A DNA stretch of 64,000 bases from Bacteroidales bacterium UBA6851 (lineage in GTDB: Bacteria > Bacteroidota > Bacteroidia > Bacteroidales > UBA932): positions 1 to 64,000 of the forward strand of contig DKDJ01000010.1 of assembly GCA_002451795.1 (NCBI GenBank), given 5' to 3'. The translations under genes and the position numbers were made by a program. Below, piece by piece: positions 17,164-25,909 of this stretch. The notes beneath the pieces are model-generated. The model saw nothing but the letters and a program-made list of their open reading frames with translations, did no database searches and was not told the origin of the DNA. The stretch's first letter is position 1. Each line of letters opens with the position of its first letter.

Positions 17164-19103
17164 TATTCTGTCTTTTCTCTTCCAATTCTCTGTTTAATTT
17201 TCCTCTGTGCTGCTTGAAGCTTGAGCATCTGTTGCATCACAGACATTTGTTGCTCTTGAGAGGCTCCGGTGACCAGTTTATGCTTCAGACTCTCAATCCT
17301 GTCACGAATCCTACACTCCGCATAACACATCATCACTCTCGGCACCTGAGTCACAAGCCAAGACGACTCGGTAGTCAAAGCAGCCTTCAAATCATCAACC
17401 GAAAGCATGTACTTCTCTATTGCCAATTCTGACACCACGTCAGCCACTCGCCTGTCATCCGAATCAAGAAGCCTCTTGACTATGTCAGCTTGTCCTACTC
17501 CATTATCGTAAAGAGCACAATAGGCATCATAAACTGCCGCGTAGGCAGTATTTGCCATTTTCGTGCCATCTCCATCAATGGCATCCCTTATAAAATCAGC
17601 AACGGTAGGCTTGGGAGTATCCTCTCCTCCGTAAAATTCAGAATCACTTTCAAACTCCAGCACATCTCTTCCATTGCGGAGCAATATGGACAGAATATCT
17701 CGTTCCACAGGAGCAAGTATTCCGTTCTCTTCCACTATTGTGGCACTCCTCGCCGAATTAAGGTCCTCTTCCTGTACTGGATGCACACTCTCTGCAGACG
17801 ACCTTGCGCTCCGACGCTGGTTCTGAATTCTGTCGAACAATATACTGTTCTCCACTCCGAATTTGGATGCCGTATCCTCCACATAGGTAGAGCGCTTCAC
17901 AGGGTCAGAAATATGTGATATGGTATCGGCAATATCGTTTATAAGCTGAGCTTTTTTCAGAGGGTCCCCACTTGCCTGGCTCAGAAGCAAATCACTCTTG
18001 AAGGATATAAAGTCCCTCTCATGAGAAGAGATATAGTCCTGCACCTGCTCAAGTGTATGCTTCCTTGAGAATGAATCAGGATCCTCGGAAGGGGGCAGCT
18101 GTACAATACTTACGTTCATCCCTTCATCAAGAACCATTGGTATTCCCCTCAATGCAGCATGGATACCAGCAGAATCGCCATCGTACATGATAGTAACATT
18201 CTCGGTAAACTTATGAATCAGCCTGATCTGCTCCACTGTAAGCGAAGTACCGCACGATGCAACCACGTTACGTATTCCCAATTGGTGCATCATCACCATG
18301 TCAATATTCCCTTCTACAAGAATACACTTGTCAAGACGAGAAATCTCACTCTTGGCAAAGTAAATTCCCAGAAGATTACGGCTCTTAATATAAATATCGG
18401 TTTCAGGAGAATTAACATATTTAGCGGGATTATCCGCACTAAGTGTACGCCCACTGAACGCTATCACCCTGCCACTTACAGAATGGATAGGGAACATCAC
18501 CCTCTCGCGGAACTTGTCCACCAGGGAACCGTCTTCCTTCTTAACGGCGAGCCCTGCACCAAGCAAATATTCAACCTTGTAGCCAGATGCCACCGCTGCA
18601 TCTACCAAAGCAGTCTTCCCAGATGGAGCCCATCCAAGACCGAATTTCCGTACCGTCTCATCCTCGATGCCACGGCTTCTGAAATAACCCTCACCAAGAG
18701 TCTTTCCCTCACTGGTTTGAAGTTGACCGGTAAAGAACTTCTGAGCAAACTCAGTCACCAGCAACAGGCTCTCCATAGCCTGTCGTTTGGCGATTTCTTC
18801 ATCGCTCTGTTCTTCCTCCACCACTTCAATATGATATTTTCTCGCCAGATATTTCAGAGCCTCCACATAAGAGCAATGCTCCTGCTCCATTACGAAACCC
18901 ACAGCAGTTCCAGACTTCCCGCATCCGAAGCACTTATAGATTCCTTTCGCAGGAGAGACATAGAAAGAAGGAGTCTTCTCATTGTGAAAAGGGCAGCAAG
19001 CCACAAGATTAGCTCCGCGACGTCTTAACGTCACGTAATCCCCTACAACTTCGGCAATCTGCGCCGCATCTAAAATCTGTGCTACTGTCTCCTGAGGTAT
19101 CAT
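17163..19103 (-). CDS. dnaG: DNA primase
   Basis: This 646-residue enzyme makes RNA primers at the replication fork. It has an N-terminal CHC2 zinc-binding domain (Cys37, His40, Cys58 and Cys61, in CCPFHNEKTPSF and YKCFGCG), a catalytic core with TOPRIM motifs (ILVEGNIDMVMMHQLG and IMYDGDSAGI) and a C-terminal helical region for helicase interaction (about 440-646). Length is normal. It lies between recQ (2 nt upstream) and metG (1-nt overlap), so replication and translation genes are co-transcribed here. Confidence 0.98.
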   Translation of the reverse strand: MIPQETVAQILDAAQIAEVVGDYVTLRRRGANLVACCPFHNEKTPSFYVSPAKGIYKCFGCGKSGTAVGFVMEQEHCSYVEALKYLARKYHIEVVEEEQSDEEIAKRQAMESLLLVTEFAQKFFTGQLQTSEGKTLGEGYFRSRGIEDETVRKFGLGWAPSGKTALVDAAVASGYKVEYLLGAGLAVKKEDGSLVDKFRERVMFPIHSVSGRVIAFSGRTLSADNPAKYVNSPETDIYIKSRNLLGIYFAKSEISRLDKCILVEGNIDMVMMHQLGIRNVVASCGTSLTVEQIRLIHKFTENVTIMYDGDSAGIHAALRGIPMVLDEGMNVSIVQLPPSEDPDSFSRKHTLEQVQDYISSHERDFISFKSDLLLSQASGDPLKKAQLINDIADTISHISDPVKRSTYVEDTASKFGVENSILFDRIQNQRRSARSSAESVHPVQEEDLNSARSATIVEENGILAPVERDILSILLRNGRDVLEFESDSEFYGGEDTPKPTVADFIRDAIDGDGTKMANTAYAAVYDAYCALYDNGVGQADIVKRLLDSDDRRVADVVSELAIEKYMLSVDDLKAALTTESSWLVTQVPRVMMCYAECRIRDRIESLKHKLVTGASQEQQMSVMQQMLKLQAAQRKIKQRIGREKTE

Positions 19104-19105
19104 CT

Positions 19106-21313
19106 TTAAGATGCTATTTCACATAAAAATTTCAGTCGGACAAGCCGGATCTCTTCTTCATAATAGTCCGGACCGAGCACTTTTATAGCCTGGTTGACAT
19201 CATCTGATGTAGCCTCATTCTTGAAATAGTCATATATTTCCTCCACGATATCTGCATCAAGATTCTCTTCGATATAATAATCAAGATCGAGTTTCATACC
19301 GCTTGCCACTATGGCTTCAATCTCCGTGAGGAGTTCGTCCATTTCAAGCCCCTTTGCTTCTGCAATATCACCCAAAGACATCCTACGGTCAATACTCTGT
19401 ATAATAAAAATCTTGTTGGCAGACTTGTTGGGTGCTGATTTTAGTATGAAGTCATCAGGCCTTATGATATCATTCTCTTCAACATATTTCTTGATCAAGG
19501 AGATAAACTCGGCTCCAAACTTGTGCGCTTTACCCTCTCCTACCCCCTGACAGTTCTTCAGTTCATCGAATGTCTCAGGATACATTGTGGCCATATCTTC
19601 AAGCGACGGGTCTCCAAAAATAATCCAAGGCTGAAGATTGAGACGCTTCGAGAGATTCTTACGCAAATCCTTAAGCATGGAAAGGAGAACAGGATCACTA
19701 GCCCCTCCCCCGCTTCTTGCCGCAGCAGCGGCTGCACTTGACTCCTCATCATCCTCATCATCAGCCCCATTGGAAAAAGATCTGTCTTCCACCAGCATCA
19801 GAGGCCAAGGGTTCTCCAAAAACTGGCGTCCCAGTTCAGTAGTATAAATCAGTCCATACTTTTCTATCTCCTTAGCAAGGAGATGGGCGGTCAGACCCTG
19901 ATGAATCACAGCACACCAGAACTTCTCTGAATGAGAGGCCCCAGCGCCAAAAAATTCTATCTTATCGTGTTTGTACGACTTTATAAGCGAATTAGAAACC
20001 CCAGCCAACACATTTGCAAGATGATCTATCTTGAAATGTTCCGGAAGCGACTCTACCAGCCGCAGTACAAGGCGCATTTCCTCTCGTCCGTCAAAAGTTT
20101 CCTTCGGATGCAGGCAATTGTCGCAGCACTTACAGTTCTCCTCGGTATAATCCTCCCCGAAATAGTTCAGCAGCAACTTCCTACGGCATTGGCTTGATTC
20201 AGCGTAGGCAGTAACTTCAGAAAGTAGTTGTCTACTTATCTCCTGCTCGCTTACAGGCTTTCCCTGCATAAATTTCTCAAGCTTCTGAACATCCTTATAA
20301 CTATAGTATGCTATACAATGGCCCTCAAGACCATCGCGACCAGCACGTCCAGTCTCTTGATAATAACTCTCTATGCTTTTAGGTATATCATAATGAATTA
20401 CAAACCTCACATCAGGCTTGTCAATACCCATACCGAAAGCGATGGTGGCCACTATTACTTCTACATCCTCAGAAAGGAATCTGTCCTGATTGTCCGCCCT
20501 TGTCTTGGCATCGAGTCCCGCATGATAAGGAAGAGAACGAATACCATTGATACACAGGAGTTCTGACAGTTCCTCTACCTTCTTGCGGCTAAGGCAATAG
20601 ATAATGCCCGACTTGCCTGGATTCTGCTTGATATACCTGATTATATCCTTCTCGGCATCCACCTTGTCCCGGACTTCATAATAGAGGTTGGGTCTATTAA
20701 ATGAGGACTTGAACACCTTAGCATCCTGAATCCTAAGATTCTTGAGTATATCACTCTGAACTTTAGGCGTAGCCGTAGCCGTCAATGCGATGATAGGAGC
20801 TCTTCCTATACGGTTCACCATGTCTCTGATGTTGCGGTACTCTGGTCTAAAGTCATGTCCCCACTCAGATATACAGTGAGCCTCATCTATTGCATAGAAG
20901 GAAATCTTCACTTCTTGAAGCATCGCCACATTCTCCTCCTTGGAGAGCGACTCTGGCGCTACATATAGAAGTTTTGTCCTACCAGAAAGTAGGTCCGAGC
21001 GGACTTCTTCAATCTGCGGACGGGAAAGAGACGAATTAAGAAAATGCGCCACACTCCCAGCACCTGCATCAAAACCACGTATCAAATCCACCTGATTCTT
21101 CATCAGTGCAATAAGAGGCGAAACGACTATGGCAGTACCCTCCATCAACAGGGCCGGAAGTTGATAGCAAAGAGACTTTCCACCCCCAGTCGGCATCAGC
21201 ACGAAGGCATCCCCACCATTGATAAGATGGGTAATGACCTCCTCCTGCTCTCCCTTGAAGGTGTCATATCCGAAGAATTGTTTGAGTTTGCTTCTAATCA
21301 AGTCCGGCTCCAT
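19106..21313 (-). CDS. recQ: ATP-dependent DNA helicase RecQ
   Basis: This 735-residue 3'-5' helicase acts in recombination and fork repair. Motifs seen: GGGKSLCYQLPAL (Walker A), DEAHCISEWGHDFRPEY (motif II and aromatic loop), QETGRAGRDG (motif VI), an RQC zinc site (CRRKLLLNYFGE then CKCCDNC), an HRDC domain (about 545-625) and a C-terminal winged-helix-like region common in Bacteroidota RecQ. A low-complexity stretch (DDEDDEESSAAAAAARSGGG) separates RQC and HRDC. It sits between the DUF1015 gene (9 nt) and dnaG (2 nt). Confidence 0.97.
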   Translation of the reverse strand: MEPDLIRSKLKQFFGYDTFKGEQEEVITHLINGGDAFVLMPTGGGKSLCYQLPALLMEGTAIVVSPLIALMKNQVDLIRGFDAGAGSVAHFLNSSLSRPQIEEVRSDLLSGRTKLLYVAPESLSKEENVAMLQEVKISFYAIDEAHCISEWGHDFRPEYRNIRDMVNRIGRAPIIALTATATPKVQSDILKNLRIQDAKVFKSSFNRPNLYYEVRDKVDAEKDIIRYIKQNPGKSGIIYCLSRKKVEELSELLCINGIRSLPYHAGLDAKTRADNQDRFLSEDVEVIVATIAFGMGIDKPDVRFVIHYDIPKSIESYYQETGRAGRDGLEGHCIAYYSYKDVQKLEKFMQGKPVSEQEISRQLLSEVTAYAESSQCRRKLLLNYFGEDYTEENCKCCDNCLHPKETFDGREEMRLVLRLVESLPEHFKIDHLANVLAGVSNSLIKSYKHDKIEFFGAGASHSEKFWCAVIHQGLTAHLLAKEIEKYGLIYTTELGRQFLENPWPLMLVEDRSFSNGADDEDDEESSAAAAAARSGGGASDPVLLSMLKDLRKNLSKRLNLQPWIIFGDPSLEDMATMYPETFDELKNCQGVGEGKAHKFGAEFISLIKKYVEENDIIRPDDFILKSAPNKSANKIFIIQSIDRRMSLGDIAEAKGLEMDELLTEIEAIVASGMKLDLDYYIEENLDADIVEEIYDYFKNEATSDDVNQAIKVLGPDYYEEEIRLVRLKFLCEIAS

Positions 21314-21322
21314 ACGTCAATC

Positions 21323-22564
21323 TCAGTCCAAAGTGTGTATTGCAAGTCCAGAGCGAAGCTTCGGCTCAAACCATGTAGTCTTTGGCGGCATAATCCTGCC
21401 ACTATCCGCAATAGCAATAAGCTGCTTCATAGACACCGGGTAAAGCGCAAACGCAACCTTCATTTCACCGCTATCAACCCTACGAGACAACTCCGACAGA
21501 CCTCGTATTCCACCCACAAAATCTATTCTCTTATCCGTACGTAAATCTTTAATCCCCAATATCTTGTCCAACACCAAACGAGAAAGGATGGTCACATCAA
21601 GAACCTCCACAGGATCGTCATCACGATACCTTCCATCTTTTGCAGTAAACGAATACCAACATCCTCCAAGGTAAAGCGAGAAGTTGTGCAGCCCACACGG
21701 ATGATACTCTTCGGTTCCCTTCTTCTCCACTACAAAATCTTTTTCGAGAGCCGAAAGGAACTCATCTTCCGTAAGCCCATTCAGGTCTTTGACAACCCTA
21801 TTATAATCTATTATCTTGAGCTGGCTTTCAGGGAAGCACACGGCGAGGAAATAATTATACTCCTCTTCTCCAGTGTGACAAGGGTTGGCAGCCTTTTTCT
21901 CTGCACCTACTCTAGCAGCGGCGGCAGTACGATGATGCCCATCAGCCACATAGAAAGCATCCACCTTATCCCTAAAGGTATCAGTAATGGTCTTTATATC
22001 ATTTTCATCATCGATTACCCAGAATTCATGACCGAAGCCATTCTCATCAGTAAACCGATATTCAGAAGGAGATGCCACCGTTTTCTCCACTATTGAAGAG
22101 AGCACAGGATCATCCTTATATGAAAAGAATACAGGCTCAATATTGGCATTCTGGATACGCACATGAATCATGCGGTCATCCTCCTTATCCTTGCGCGTAA
22201 GTTCGTGCTTCTTGATACGGCCCTCCATATAATCATCTGTATGCGCACAAAGCACAAGCCCATACTGGGTACGGCCGTCCATCGACTGAGAATACACATA
22301 ATAACAAGGTTTAGAATCTCTGACAAGCCACCCATTCTCTCTCCACTTGCGGAAATTCTCTACCGCCTTGTCATACACCCTTTGGTCATGATCCTCCAAC
22401 ATAGGATTAAAATCAATCTCCGGCTTTGTGATATGGAGCAACGATTTCTCTCCTGCCATCTTCAGAGCTTCCTCTGAGTTCAAGACGTCATACGGGGGAG
22501 CCGCCACTTCTGTGACGATCTTGTGCGGCGGACGAAGTGCCGCGAAAGGCTTAACGCGTACCAT
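21323..22564 (-). CDS. DUF1015 family protein
   Basis: This 413-residue protein is recognisable as DUF1015 by its N-terminus (VKPFAALRPP, then VAAPPYDVLN) and the central YVADGHHRTAAAARV, which resembles a nucleotide-dependent kinase or ParB/Srx-like core (ADGHHR). The family is often encoded near serA and serC in Bacteroidota, and here the serC-serA operon is about 1 kb away on the other strand. Serine-related kinase activity has been discussed for relatives, but I would not assign a reaction. It is separated from the upstream PRiA4-like gene by 66 nt holding TATCTTCG (22592-22599, one mismatch to TAnnTTTG), a weak promoter candidate. Confidence 0.93.
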   Translation of the reverse strand: MVRVKPFAALRPPHKIVTEVAAPPYDVLNSEEALKMAGEKSLLHITKPEIDFNPMLEDHDQRVYDKAVENFRKWRENGWLVRDSKPCYYVYSQSMDGRTQYGLVLCAHTDDYMEGRIKKHELTRKDKEDDRMIHVRIQNANIEPVFFSYKDDPVLSSIVEKTVASPSEYRFTDENGFGHEFWVIDDENDIKTITDTFRDKVDAFYVADGHHRTAAAARVGAEKKAANPCHTGEEEYNYFLAVCFPESQLKIIDYNRVVKDLNGLTEDEFLSALEKDFVVEKKGTEEYHPCGLHNFSLYLGGCWYSFTAKDGRYRDDDPVEVLDVTILSRLVLDKILGIKDLRTDKRIDFVGGIRGLSELSRRVDSGEMKVAFALYPVSMKQLIAIADSGRIMPPKTTWFEPKLRSGLAIHTLD

Positions 22565-22630
22565 GGCTGATATTACATATTAATTTGTATCCGAAGATAG
22601 TCAATAAATATGTAAAATCAAAACTTTCCG

Positions 22631-23188
22631 CTACTCTTTCTCGTCGTAGATTATTTCTTCCTCTTCCTCCTCATCCTCCTCATCATCGCCATCTTCTTCG
22701 TCATCCTCATCATCGTCGTCATCATCACCATCACCCAAAGACTCGCCAGGGAGTTTGCGCTTTTCGTCTGGAAGATCCTCGAAGGCGACATATCCATTTT
22801 CAAATTCAGCAGGAACCGGACCTTTGCTTTCAAGAAGACGCGGCATCAGCACATCCTCCTCCGTTTCATATTTACCTTCAAGAGTCACTATTACACTCTT
22901 CTTGGATTCTATATCGTAGAAATAGACAAAACTTTTAATTCCGGCCTTTATGGTATCAGCGATGGTAACTGAATCCACCGCACCCGCGCCAAGATCAATC
23001 AGCGCATACCGAGCAACCACGGATCCATTCTCATCCAATCCTTTGAATAGAATCGGCTGATCCATAGGAAATTCAAGGTCCGAACGCAACTGCTTATGCA
23101 GCGTATATAATGAATTCTTCGCATTGACCGCGTAAACTCTAAAAAAGCCCTTTATGCCGGCAAGCGTAATACGATAAGTGTAAACCAT
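22631..23188 (-). CDS. PRiA4_ORF3-like (MM3350-type) domain protein with acidic tail
   Basis: This 185-residue protein has an N-terminal domain of about 130 residues beginning MVYTYRITLAGIKGFFRVYA, the layout of the plasmid pRiA4b ORF-3-like family. The last 33 residues are almost all Asp and Glu, encoded by GAT/GAC/GAG/GAA runs that form an imperfect trinucleotide repeat at about 22630-22735. Acidic tails often mimic nucleic acid or bind basic proteins, but no role is known. It is transcribed divergently from yigZ across a 58-bp gap. A -7-like TATCTTCG lies at 23213-23220 on this strand. Confidence 0.82.
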   Translation of the reverse strand: MVYTYRITLAGIKGFFRVYAVNAKNSLYTLHKQLRSDLEFPMDQPILFKGLDENGSVVARYALIDLGAGAVDSVTIADTIKAGIKSFVYFYDIESKKSVIVTLEGKYETEEDVLMPRLLESKGPVPAEFENGYVAFEDLPDEKRKLPGESLGDGDDDDDDEDDEEDGDDEEDEEEEEEIIYDEKE

Positions 23189-23232
23189 ACCCTATTTTGA
23201 AAAACTAACTTGCGAAGATACTAATTATTCAC

Positions 23233-23240
23233 TAATTTTG
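23233..23240 (+). promoter_or_regulatory. -7 box (TAATTTTG) for the yigZ-serC-serA operon
   Basis: A perfect TAnnTTTG with CTTG at 23209-23212 (20-nt spacer, one mismatch to TTTG). It ends 6 nt before the GTG at 23247 and covers the alternative TTG start at 23238, which therefore cannot be used if this promoter is real. Confidence 0.65.
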
Positions 23241-23246
23241 ATTGCT

Positions 23247-23864
23247 GTGAGCGCAAATAATGATACATACAAAAGCATAGCAGGTCCGGCCAAAGGCCTA
23301 TTCAAGGACAACGGAAGCCGGTTTATAGCTTTCGCCTACCCAGTAGAAAACGAAGACCAGATAAAAGAGATCGTCGCATCTCTAAAGAAAGAGTACCACG
23401 ATGCACGACACCACTGCTACGCCTATAGGCTTGGACTTTCTGGAGACAAATGGAGGGCCAACGATGACGGCGAACCTTCAGGCTCTGCAGGCAGACCTAT
23501 TCTGGGACAGATCGATTCTGCTGGACTAAGCGACATATTAGTGGTAGTTGTAAGATACTTTGGCGGCATCAAGCTCGGTATACCAGGACTTATTAGGGCA
23601 TACAAGACATCCACTGCTGACGCCATCGCCAATGCAGTGTTATGCGAGAAAATAGCAGGAGAATGGCATCAGCTCGCATTCCCTTACAACGATCTTCCGT
23701 CCGTAATGAAAATCATCAAGGATATGAACCTCCCGCAGAAAGGGCAGTCTTTTCTGGAAGAGTGCACGACAGAGGTTTTCGTAAGGCTCAATCAAAAGGA
23801 TGATTTCTTGGAAAGATTAAGAAAAATCAATACCTTTACAAACTATAAACAAAAACCAATATGA
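23247..23864 (+). CDS. yigZ: YigZ/IMPACT family protein
   Basis: This protein has about 205 residues from the GTG at 23247. The IMPACT N-terminal domain is clear: KEYHDARHHCYAYRLG, then DDGEPSGSAGRPIL and VVVRYFGGIKLG, followed by a small C-terminal ferredoxin-like domain. Bacterial members bind nucleic acid or ribosomes; the function is not settled. The in-frame TTG at 23238 lies inside the -7 promoter box, so the GTG is preferred and the mRNA would be nearly leaderless. Its stop overlaps the serC start by 4 nt (ATGA), so it heads the serine operon. Confidence 0.9.
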   Translation: MSANNDTYKSIAGPAKGLFKDNGSRFIAFAYPVENEDQIKEIVASLKKEYHDARHHCYAYRLGLSGDKWRANDDGEPSGSAGRPILGQIDSAGLSDILVVVVRYFGGIKLGIPGLIRAYKTSTADAIANAVLCEKIAGEWHQLAFPYNDLPSVMKIIKDMNLPQKGQSFLEECTTEVFVRLNQKDDFLERLRKINTFTNYKQKPI

Positions 23865-24934
23865 GCAAATTGCACGTTTTCAACGCTGGGCCTTGCTTGC
23901 TCCCGCAAGTAGCCATTGACAACACCATAGAAGCTCTTAGAGACTTCAAGGGCACAGGAGTATCACTTATCTCCATCTCCCACAGAACCAAGGGCTGGGA
24001 GGAAACAATGGAAGAATGCAGATCTCTCTGGAAAGAAATTCTGAATATCCCGGACACCCACGAAGTGGTATTCCTCGGCGGCGGTGCTAGTCTGGAATTC
24101 CTTTATGTAGCCATGAACTATCTTGAGCACAAGGCTGGCTACCTCGACACAGGCGTATGGGCCAAAAAGGCTTTAAAGGAAGCGCAAGGACTTGGAAATG
24201 CAGTAGCCATAGCAAGTTCCGCTGACAAGAACTACTCATACATCCCTAAAGGATATGTCATACCGGCGGATTTGGATTACTTCCACATCACCACTAACAA
24301 TACTATCTATGGCACAGAAATAAAGGAGGATATAGACTGTCCTGTTCCGCTCATCGCAGACATGTCATCCGATATCCTTTCCAGGAAGGTTGATGTAAGC
24401 AAATATGCACTTATCTATGGTGGCGCCCAGAAGAATGCAGGTCCTGCGGGCGTAACTTTCGCCATCATCCGCAAAGACTCTCTCGGGAAGGTCAGCAGAT
24501 ATATTCCGACCATGCTTGACTACCGCGTGCACATAGACAAGGGATCCATGTTCAACACTCCCCCAGTATTCTCAATCTTTGTAATGAACGAGACGCTCAA
24601 ATGGCTCAAGAGCATTGGAGGCATCGATGCAATCCACACACTTGATGTCAAGAAAGCCGAAACCCTATATGCGGAAATTGACCGCAATAGCATGTTCACC
24701 GGCACGGCAGCCAAAGAGGATCGTTCCATCATGAACGTCTGCTTCGTCATGGCGCCTGGACACGAAGGGCTTCAGGATGAATTCATGGAATATGCAAAGA
24801 ACTGCGGAATGGTAGGCATCAAGGGACATCGCTCGGTTGGAGGATTCCGCGCTTCAATCTATAATGCCTGCACGCAGGAAGATGTAGAGGCACTTGTGAA
24901 GTGTATGCAAGATTTCGAAAAATCCCACAAATAA
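23861..24934 (+). CDS. serC: Phosphoserine aminotransferase
   Basis: This 357-residue fold-type-I PLP enzyme converts 3-phosphohydroxypyruvate and glutamate to phosphoserine in serine synthesis. The N-terminus HVFNAGPCLLP is diagnostic, as are HRTKGWEETMEEC, GGGASLEF and the PLP-lysine region YGGAQKNAGPAGVT (Lys in AQKN). The C-terminus GHRSVGGFRASIYNA matches the family substrate-binding arginines. Translation is coupled to yigZ (4-nt overlap) and to serA (1-nt overlap, TAATG). serB is not in the window. Confidence 0.98.
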   Translation: MSKLHVFNAGPCLLPQVAIDNTIEALRDFKGTGVSLISISHRTKGWEETMEECRSLWKEILNIPDTHEVVFLGGGASLEFLYVAMNYLEHKAGYLDTGVWAKKALKEAQGLGNAVAIASSADKNYSYIPKGYVIPADLDYFHITTNNTIYGTEIKEDIDCPVPLIADMSSDILSRKVDVSKYALIYGGAQKNAGPAGVTFAIIRKDSLGKVSRYIPTMLDYRVHIDKGSMFNTPPVFSIFVMNETLKWLKSIGGIDAIHTLDVKKAETLYAEIDRNSMFTGTAAKEDRSIMNVCFVMAPGHEGLQDEFMEYAKNCGMVGIKGHRSVGGFRASIYNACTQEDVEALVKCMQDFEKSHK

Positions 24935-25854
24935 TGAAAGTCCTTCTTGCTACTCAGAAACCGTTTGCCGCAGCAGCTGTGGCCGGTATCAGAAACATTG
25001 TCGAGGAAGCCGGATACGAACTTGCCATCCTTGAGAAATACGAGAGCCCTGAGCAGTTAAAGGCTGCCGCATCTGAAGCAGATGCCATGATAGTCCGCTC
25101 TGACAAGGTCACACGGGACGTAATCGAAGCATCCCAATCGCTTAAAATCGTCGTACGCGCCGGAGCGGGGTTTGACAATCTTGATCTCGAAGCTTGTACG
25201 GCACATGGAGTTGTGGCTATGAACACCCCAGGGCAGAATTCCAATGCTGTAGCCGAACTTGCTATTGCCATGATGATTTTCATGTCAAGAAATCAGTTCA
25301 CGCCGACCACAGGAAGCGAAATACAGGGGAAAACCATCGGAATACAAGCATTTGGCAATGTCGGAAGACTCGTAGGAGCAAAGGCTTCTGCCCTTGGCAT
25401 GAAAGTCATGGCTATTGATCCATTCCTCACCCCAGAGCAGATCAATGCTGGAGGCGCAGAGCCGGTGGATAGCCTCGAGAGCTTGTACTCCGGAAGCGAT
25501 TTCGTCAGCATTCACATTCCGGCGACCCCTCAGACCATCAAGTCCATTGGATATGATCTTGTGAGCAAAATGCCTAAAGGCGCCACCCTTATCAATACAG
25601 CCAGAAAAGAAGTCATTGACGAGCAAGGACTTCTGAAAGCACTCGAAGAAAGGACGGACTTGAAGTATGCCACCGACGTTGCTCCAGACAACCTCGATGA
25701 AATGAAAGAAAAATGCGGATTACGTGTTTTTGCCACTCCTAAGAAAATGGGGGCGCAGACTGCAGAAGCCAACATCAATGCGGGACTTGCGGCTGCAAGG
25801 CAGATTGTAGCATTCTTCAAGGATGGATGCACTAGATTCCAGTTAAACAAATAA
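24934..25854 (+). CDS. serA: D-3-phosphoglycerate dehydrogenase, short type with Lys replacing catalytic His
   Basis: This 306-residue protein starts at the ATG at 24934, which overlaps the serC stop; an upstream in-frame GTG lies inside serC. It is a two-domain 2-hydroxyacid dehydrogenase with no C-terminal ACT domain. The NAD fold reads IGIQAFGNVGRLVG (first Gly of GxGxxG is Ala). Catalytic Arg224 is present in NTARKEVID. The usual catalytic His of TPHxG is Lys270 (TPKKMGAQT), the pattern described for short phosphoglycerate dehydrogenases of Entamoeba and Bacteroides. It performs the first step of serine synthesis, paired with serC. A bidirectional terminator follows. Confidence 0.93.
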   Translation: MKVLLATQKPFAAAAVAGIRNIVEEAGYELAILEKYESPEQLKAAASEADAMIVRSDKVTRDVIEASQSLKIVVRAGAGFDNLDLEACTAHGVVAMNTPGQNSNAVAELAIAMMIFMSRNQFTPTTGSEIQGKTIGIQAFGNVGRLVGAKASALGMKVMAIDPFLTPEQINAGGAEPVDSLESLYSGSDFVSIHIPATPQTIKSIGYDLVSKMPKGATLINTARKEVIDEQGLLKALEERTDLKYATDVAPDNLDEMKEKCGLRVFATPKKMGAQTAEANINAGLAAARQIVAFFKDGCTRFQLNK

Positions 25855-25871
25855 CGTTCAAGATAATACTC

Positions 25872-25904
25872 AAAAAAAGAGAGGCTGATAGCCTCTCTTT
25901 TTTT
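25872..25904. terminator. Bidirectional terminator between serA and lspA
   Basis: A perfect 15-bp inverted repeat: A7 then GAGAGGCT (25872-25886), loop GAT, AGCCTCTC then T7 (25890-25904). It works on both strands and separates convergent operons. Confidence 0.95.
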
Positions 25905-25909
25905 GGAGT

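Noticed and set aside
22660..22735. Trinucleotide tract as a CRISPR-like or VNTR array
   Set aside because: It is a coding microsatellite for Asp/Glu, without unit spacers or flanking cas genes.
22631..23188. PRiA4_ORF3-like gene as a sign of a mobile element
   Set aside because: The family name comes from a plasmid ORF, but no transposase, integrase, inverted repeats or target duplication lie near, and flanking genes are core chromosomal.
23238..23246. TTG start for yigZ
   Set aside because: It lies inside the -7 promoter box; the in-frame GTG at 23247 fits the box-to-start spacing seen at four other genes.
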